DNA of 64,000 bases from Lagopus muta (Eukaryota; Chordata; Aves; Galliformes; Phasianidae): positions 43,285,799 to 43,349,798 of the forward strand of contig NC_064472.1 in assembly GCF_023343835.1 (NCBI RefSeq). The letters run 5' to 3'. Shown here piece after piece: positions 59,118 through 64,000 of this stretch; the stretch's first letter is position 1, and every line of letters starts with the position of its first letter. The notes beneath the pieces are model-generated. The model was not told the origin of the DNA. It made no database searches and saw nothing but the letters and a program-made list of their open reading frames with translations. The position numbers were made by a program, and so were the translations under genes.

Positions 59118-59795
59118 ATAGAATCACAGAATTGTAGGGGTTGGAAGGGACCTCTAGAGGTCATTGAGACCAACCCCCCTGCCAAAGCAGGTTCCCTACA
59201 CCAGGCTGCACAGGTAGGCATCCAGGCAGGTCTTGAACATCTCCAGAGAAGGAGACTCCGCGACCTCCCTGGGCAGCCTGTTCCAGTGCTCCATCACCCT
59301 CACTGTAAAGAAGTTCTTGCGCACATTTGTGTGGAACTTCCTATGCTGCAGTTTATGTCCGTTTCCCCTTGTCCTGTCTCCACGTACCACTGAAAAGAGA
59401 CTGGCCTCACCACTATGGCCCCCACGCCTCAGATATTTATAAGCCTGGATCAGGTCCCCCCTCAGTCGTCTTTTCTCAAGGCCAAACAGACCCGGTTCAC
59501 TCAGCCTTTCTTCATAGGAGAGATGCTCCAGGCCCTTCACCATCTTTGTGGCCCTCCGCTGGGCTCTTTCCAAGAGATCCCTGTCTTTTTGTACTGGGGA
59601 GCCCAGAACTGGACGCAGTACTCCAGATGAGGCCTCACCAGGGCAGAGTAGAGGGGGAGGATCACCTCCTTTGACCTGCTGGCCACGCTCTTTTTAATGC
59701 AGCCCAGGATGCCATTGGCCTTTTTGGCCACCAGGGCACACTGCTGGCTCATGGCCAACCTGTCATCCACCAGGACACCCAGGTCCTGGGAGACA
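59118..59795 (-). mobile_element. CR1 LINE, young-looking copy (right flank of TOPORS-like gene)
   Basis: Starts ATAGAATCACAGAATTGTAGGGG. Its 125-codon open piece at 59573-59196 differs from the 55.3-kb copy by one residue near the end (CSLV against CGLV). I count about five differences in roughly 665 bp. It is 5' truncated at about 59790 (after CACCCAGGTCCTGG), earlier than the left copy, so the two are separate insertions from close relatives or have been homogenised by gene conversion. Confidence 0.93.
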
Positions 59796-62690
59796 GTCTC
59801 AAACAAAGAGAATTCTTCTCATTAATTACTGAACAAATTGTAACCACCCTCTTGAAAATAGATGTGGATAACTACTTCCAGAAGTCTTACTCAGATGAAT
59901 AACATTGTAAAGTGTATTTTTCTGATTGGTGAAATAAATATCACTTGTGTCAGCATAGTCTGAAACTTGAAGATTCTGATGTTCAAAGGATCTACTAGAT
60001 TATCTCTGGTCTAGACCGTAAATGTTGTCCTGGGAATGTTATAGACTATTTATGCCATGCTCCTTATCCATTTTTAAACAATCCATTGATGTTCTTCCCA
60101 TACTTTTGAAATAATTTTCTACTCTAGTCTAAAAAAACTATTAGTGACCTTTCTGTGTTATAGCAACTCAGTACTGTTGCCTTTTCTGTCTGTTCTGCTT
60201 ACTGACTTAATGACTCAGAAAAATAGTATTGCCATTGATAAGTTTAGTTGGAGCACAAGCACAGAAAGCAAGATAAATCTTATCTAGGATGTCCCCTACT
60301 ATGTTTCTCTTTAAAAATGCTTAATGGTGATTTTTACAACAGGTGTAAGGCAGTTAAGAGATTCCCCCAACCTTCTGTGGGCTATATGGATGGTACATGA
60401 ACTGAGATGAGAGAGGTTCTAACATCTCAGTTGCCACAGTGCTGGGAATGAGTTCTCAGGGCTGCTGTTTGACAAAATTTACTTTGCTAATAATGCTTCA
60501 GAAATAAAATAGCATCCTTATATTTTGTCAGAGTGCCGAGTTGGGCCTGTGCTCTGAATTTATCAAGCCATGTCTGACATTTGGTATGGGGATTCATTTA
60601 ACTGCGTAAGGGTGACTACACTGGTGTTAGTCATTTCAGTTTTTCTTCAGAGATCATAGAGAGAAAAGGATGCTCCCCAGGCATGAAGATATGATTAATC
60701 TCATTCTAAAGTAGTTACCTAAGAGCATATTATGCCTATTGTGCTTCCAGATAAGCCCAGATATCTCTGCTAAACTTATTAGCTCATTTTCATATTCTTC
60801 CATACAGACATTGAAAAAAAAAATGTAACTTCTCTTATAAATTTTTGCTAGAAAAATTCAAACTTATTTCTTCCCTTCCCACATGGTTACAACAGAGCAG
60901 TAGGTACCAGAGTCCTATAACAAAATCTTAAGTATCAGACAACTGTTATCATATACCTGTTTTCTAAATGAAATAACATTTTCCCCCCAGTCTTTCCTTA
61001 AGAACACATCTGTTAATTTCTTATCACTCTTGCTATGTTTCACCGGCTTGCCTTCAAAATTTAATCTGTTGTATTCTCTCTCAATAACTCAGACTAATAA
61101 AATCTCTTGCTGGCATGTCAGCCCCTACTTCAACTCTCTCCTTTTATATTCATGCAGTAAGCAGTGAGTTATTTCTAATTTTTTCTCATGCATCAGTATC
61201 CATACATAATTTAGTACATGAAGTCAAACTGAAAAACTCCATTATTCCTTCCTTCACTTGGCAGTTCAGAAAAGAGGAAACAAAATAAGATTAGTAGCAA
61301 TGGCTTGGAATCCAAATGCCCTCCAGGATTGGCTGCACTTGGGTTTGAATTTCTATCTTAGCAGGAGGCAGATTTACATTTTGATCAGTAGATCTCTATG
61401 AGAAACTTCTCTCCTACTCCCTGTGCTTCTATGATTTTCATAGCTCATGATTACTGAACGTGCTTAGATTTAATACCAGTGATAACAACTGAAGGCACCG
61501 GGAGCTGTTAGGTAATTTGAAGCAAGAAGCAGTTCCACACAACCTCTGTGAATGAAAATATATATGGATGATCATGTATCTTATTTGGACCAGAAAACCA
61601 TAGAGATCAGTACTTGTTGCTAGATTATCCCTAAAAAACAAAAACAAACAAACAAGCACAAACACTTTCTTAGAACAAACGTTAACTAGAAAAGCCCTTC
61701 AAAACATCGAGGCATAGGTCAAGGTAAAGCTCTTCTATTCTGCATAGCTTTGGTATAATTTCAGTGGGATCAAGGCTCTGAAAGAAATTTAGATCTAGAA
61801 TAAGAGGAACAAGGTATTGCTTGCTTCTTACCCTTTATCTGGGGCTGTTCAGGAAGAACATTATTTATTCATCTCTGTTAAACCACCCTGGGTCCCTGAT
61901 CATAACTGGGTCCCTTCATCATAAACTGGGACCATATTTCTTTGATGTGTACATGGTTTGGCTTTTCGTTGTATGATTTTAGTATTTTCTCAAGAATGCT
62001 GTTTGCCAGACCAAAAGCAGTCATTTTTTTAGCAGCCACTACCCTGCAAAACCTCACCCTAGGGAACAATGAAGTACATAGCATCAAATTGCAGTGTGAA
62101 AAGAAAAGGCTTACTTCATTTTTATGTCTGTGGCCTGTACTACATGTGATATGAGAGACATTAACCAGCAAGATCTTGTACAGACAAGGCTTTAACATTT
62201 GAAACAGACTGTCAGATGGTGCCCAGACCTTTCCAGACTTATCTGAGCTCCTGCTATTCAGCGTAAATGAGATCATTTAATGTATGGAGAGAGTGGTGTG
62301 ATTCTACCACTGATCCTCACATGCAGTTATGGAGTCAAAACCAGCTAAATATTTTGAGGGACTTATTAGCCTAAGGGCACTAATTATTGTGGCACAGCAG
62401 TTGCAGTGTAGTCACTCACATGTGCAGCCCTGTATGCTAAATATCCTCTTCCATGTTATTAAGCAAAAAGGGCAGCCAACAAAAGTGAATGAAAAACCAT
62501 TTATCAGCTGGCAGTACTCTCCTGCCAGCTGAGGCAAAAAGAAAAGACAGGTAGAAAAGAACCTAACCAGCAACAAAAAAGTAAAATCTAACAAAATCAA
62601 ACAGATGTACTTACAACACAAAACCTTATTCCCAGCAAAGAAAGAAAGAAAGTGAATTGGAAGTAAAAATGAAGATAAATTATGTTTTTT
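59796..62690. other. No recognised gene
   Basis: 2.9 kb of AT-rich DNA, with an AAAC-rich run near 61633-61660 and (AAAG)n at about 62637-62652. Nothing else recognised. Confidence 0.4.
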
Positions 62691-63605
62691 TAGAATCATA
62701 GAACAGTTTGGACTGGAAGGGTGCTTAATAGCCATCTAGTTCCAATCCCACTGCCATAAACAAGGGTTGCTACCCACTATATCAGATTGCCCAAAGCCCT
62801 GTCAACCTGGCCCTTGACATTTCCATGGATAGGGCATCCACAGCTTCTCTGGACAGCCTGTTCTATTAGCCTTACCACCCTTTGACTAAAGAAAGTCTTC
62901 CTTATATCAAAACTAAATCTCTCCTCTTTCAGTTTAAAACCATTCCTCTTCGTCCTATCACTTCATTATCTGCTGAAGTATTCCTCTCCATCTTCATCTA
63001 GGCTCCTTTCAAGTACAGGGGGGACTCTGTAAGGTCTACCCAGAGCCTTCTCTCCTCTAGGCTAGCCCAGCTCTCTCAGTCTGTCTTCATGGGACAGGTG
63101 TTCCAACCCTCTGATCATCTTCATAGTCCTCCTTTAACTGGTCTGTGTCCTTCTTATGCTAGGGGACCCAGAGCTGAAGAAGAGTAGAGGAGAATCACAT
63201 CCTTTGACCTGTTATTTACACTTCTTTTGATGCAGCCCAGGACATGCTTGGCTTTCTGGGCTGCAGGAATACATTGTCAGCTCTTGCTGAATTTCTCATC
63301 TACCAATAACCTGAAGTACTTCTCTGCAGGGCTTCTCTCAATCCACTTATTGATCAGGCTTCTTGAGATTACCCTGACCCAGGTGCACTTGACTTAGTTG
63401 AGCTTCATAAGATGTGAATAGGGAGCCACCTCTCAAGCCAGTTGAGAGCATCCCTTTCCTCCAGCATGCTGACTGCATCACATAGGTTGGTTTCATCCAT
63501 AAACTCTCTGAGGGTGCTCTTAATCCCAGTGCCTATGTCACCAGCAAAAATGTTAGTAATATCAGTCCCAATACAGACACATGAGAAACAGCATCCATCC
63601 ATGGT
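62691..63605 (-). mobile_element. Old CR1 LINE, 3' half
   Basis: Starts TAGAATCATAGAACAGTTTGGACTGGAAGG. The minus strand keeps recognisable but degenerate CR1 segments up to the reverse transcriptase catalytic region (FMDETNLCDAV near 63500, corresponding to FADDTKLxGAV). Many substitutions and stops indicate an old insertion. The 5' end is approximate. Confidence 0.82.
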
Positions 63606-63734
63606 CTTTACTTGGATATTTTATCACTGATCCCAACTCTTTCAGTGTGACCATTCAGTCCATTTCTCATCTCCAAACAATCCATCTGTCAAATCTTGAA
63701 TTTAGAGACAAGGATGTTGTATAAGTTTTTGGAC

Positions 63735-64000
63735 CTGCTCCAAAATCTGGACACTCACAAATCCATGGGGCCAGATGGATTGAACCCTAGAGTGCCGAGG
63801 GAGTTGATGGGTGTGGTTGTCAAGCCACTCTCCATCATTCTTTGGCTGTCCTGGCTAAACGGAAATAAATGTCACAGGAGAGCAGAAAGATGAGCTACAG
63901 ACCTATCAGTCTCACCCTGGTGTCTGGGAAGGTTTTGGAATATAATATAAATAATTAAATATTTAATACAATAATTAAAAATAATCACAGGAGCCATCAT
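63735..64000 (+). mobile_element. CR1 LINE, reverse transcriptase part, continues past window
   Basis: Very similar to 43813-44070 (GGACACTCACAAATCCATGG; TCAGTCTCACCCTGGTGTCTGGGAAGG). Relative to that copy it lacks about 45-50 bp around 63867-63892 and carries an AT-rich insertion (TATAATATAAATAATTAAAT and on) at about 63940-63984, before returning to CAGGAGCCATCAT at the window edge. Confidence 0.85.

Overview
This window looks like nuclear DNA of a bird, most likely a galliform close to chicken. The main reason is the repeat content. There are about fifteen CR1-type LINE copies in both orientations, recognisable by the octamer tail (ATTCTRTG repeats at the 3' end on the + strand, CAYAGAAT at the start of minus-strand copies) and by a LINE reverse transcriptase with an FADD catalytic box. 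There are also three decayed avian-type endogenous retroviruses (ERVs) and several solo LTRs. I see no bacterial-type gene organisation. Most of the sequence is AT-rich, intron-like or intergenic DNA with no recognisable genes.

Layout: 113-944 is a CR1 copy on +. 1880-2480 is a CpG-rich island with several splice-donor-like sites on the minus strand, probably the promoter of a gene running left out of the window. 2.5-7.5 kb holds nothing recognised. 7.8-12.4 kb is a scrambled minus-strand ERV (ERV-A) with a lysine-tRNA-like primer-binding site. 13.8-17.7 kb has three CR1 copies and a probable solo LTR. 17.7-32.1 kb is a repeat-poor stretch with one ERVL-like solo LTR at 27.5 kb. 32.15-34.4 kb is the longest stretch of CR1 ORF2. 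35.0-35.85 kb is another CR1 on minus. 36.5-39.3 kb is a decayed class I-like pol fragment on + (ERV-C). 42.1-45.4 kb has CR1 copies, one of which keeps a 5' region with ORF1. 48.8-52.0 kb has a second copy of the 15-kb LTR family, then a minus-strand betaretrovirus-like ERV (ERV-B) with a short LTR. 52.5-64 kb contains more CR1 copies.

The only convincing intact protein-coding gene is a compact one at 57.35-58.92 kb. It encodes a 329-residue TOPORS-like RING finger protein, with a 166-bp intron in its 5' UTR, a GC-rich coding region, a strong start context and a polyadenylation signal 19 nt after the stop. It lies between two CR1 copies in the same orientation that are more than 99% identical over about 665 bp, and its upstream CRE-like sites abut the 3' end of an older CR1 fragment. 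The retroelements are all broken by stops, frameshifts or deletions. Nothing in the window forms an operon or a multi-gene pathway.
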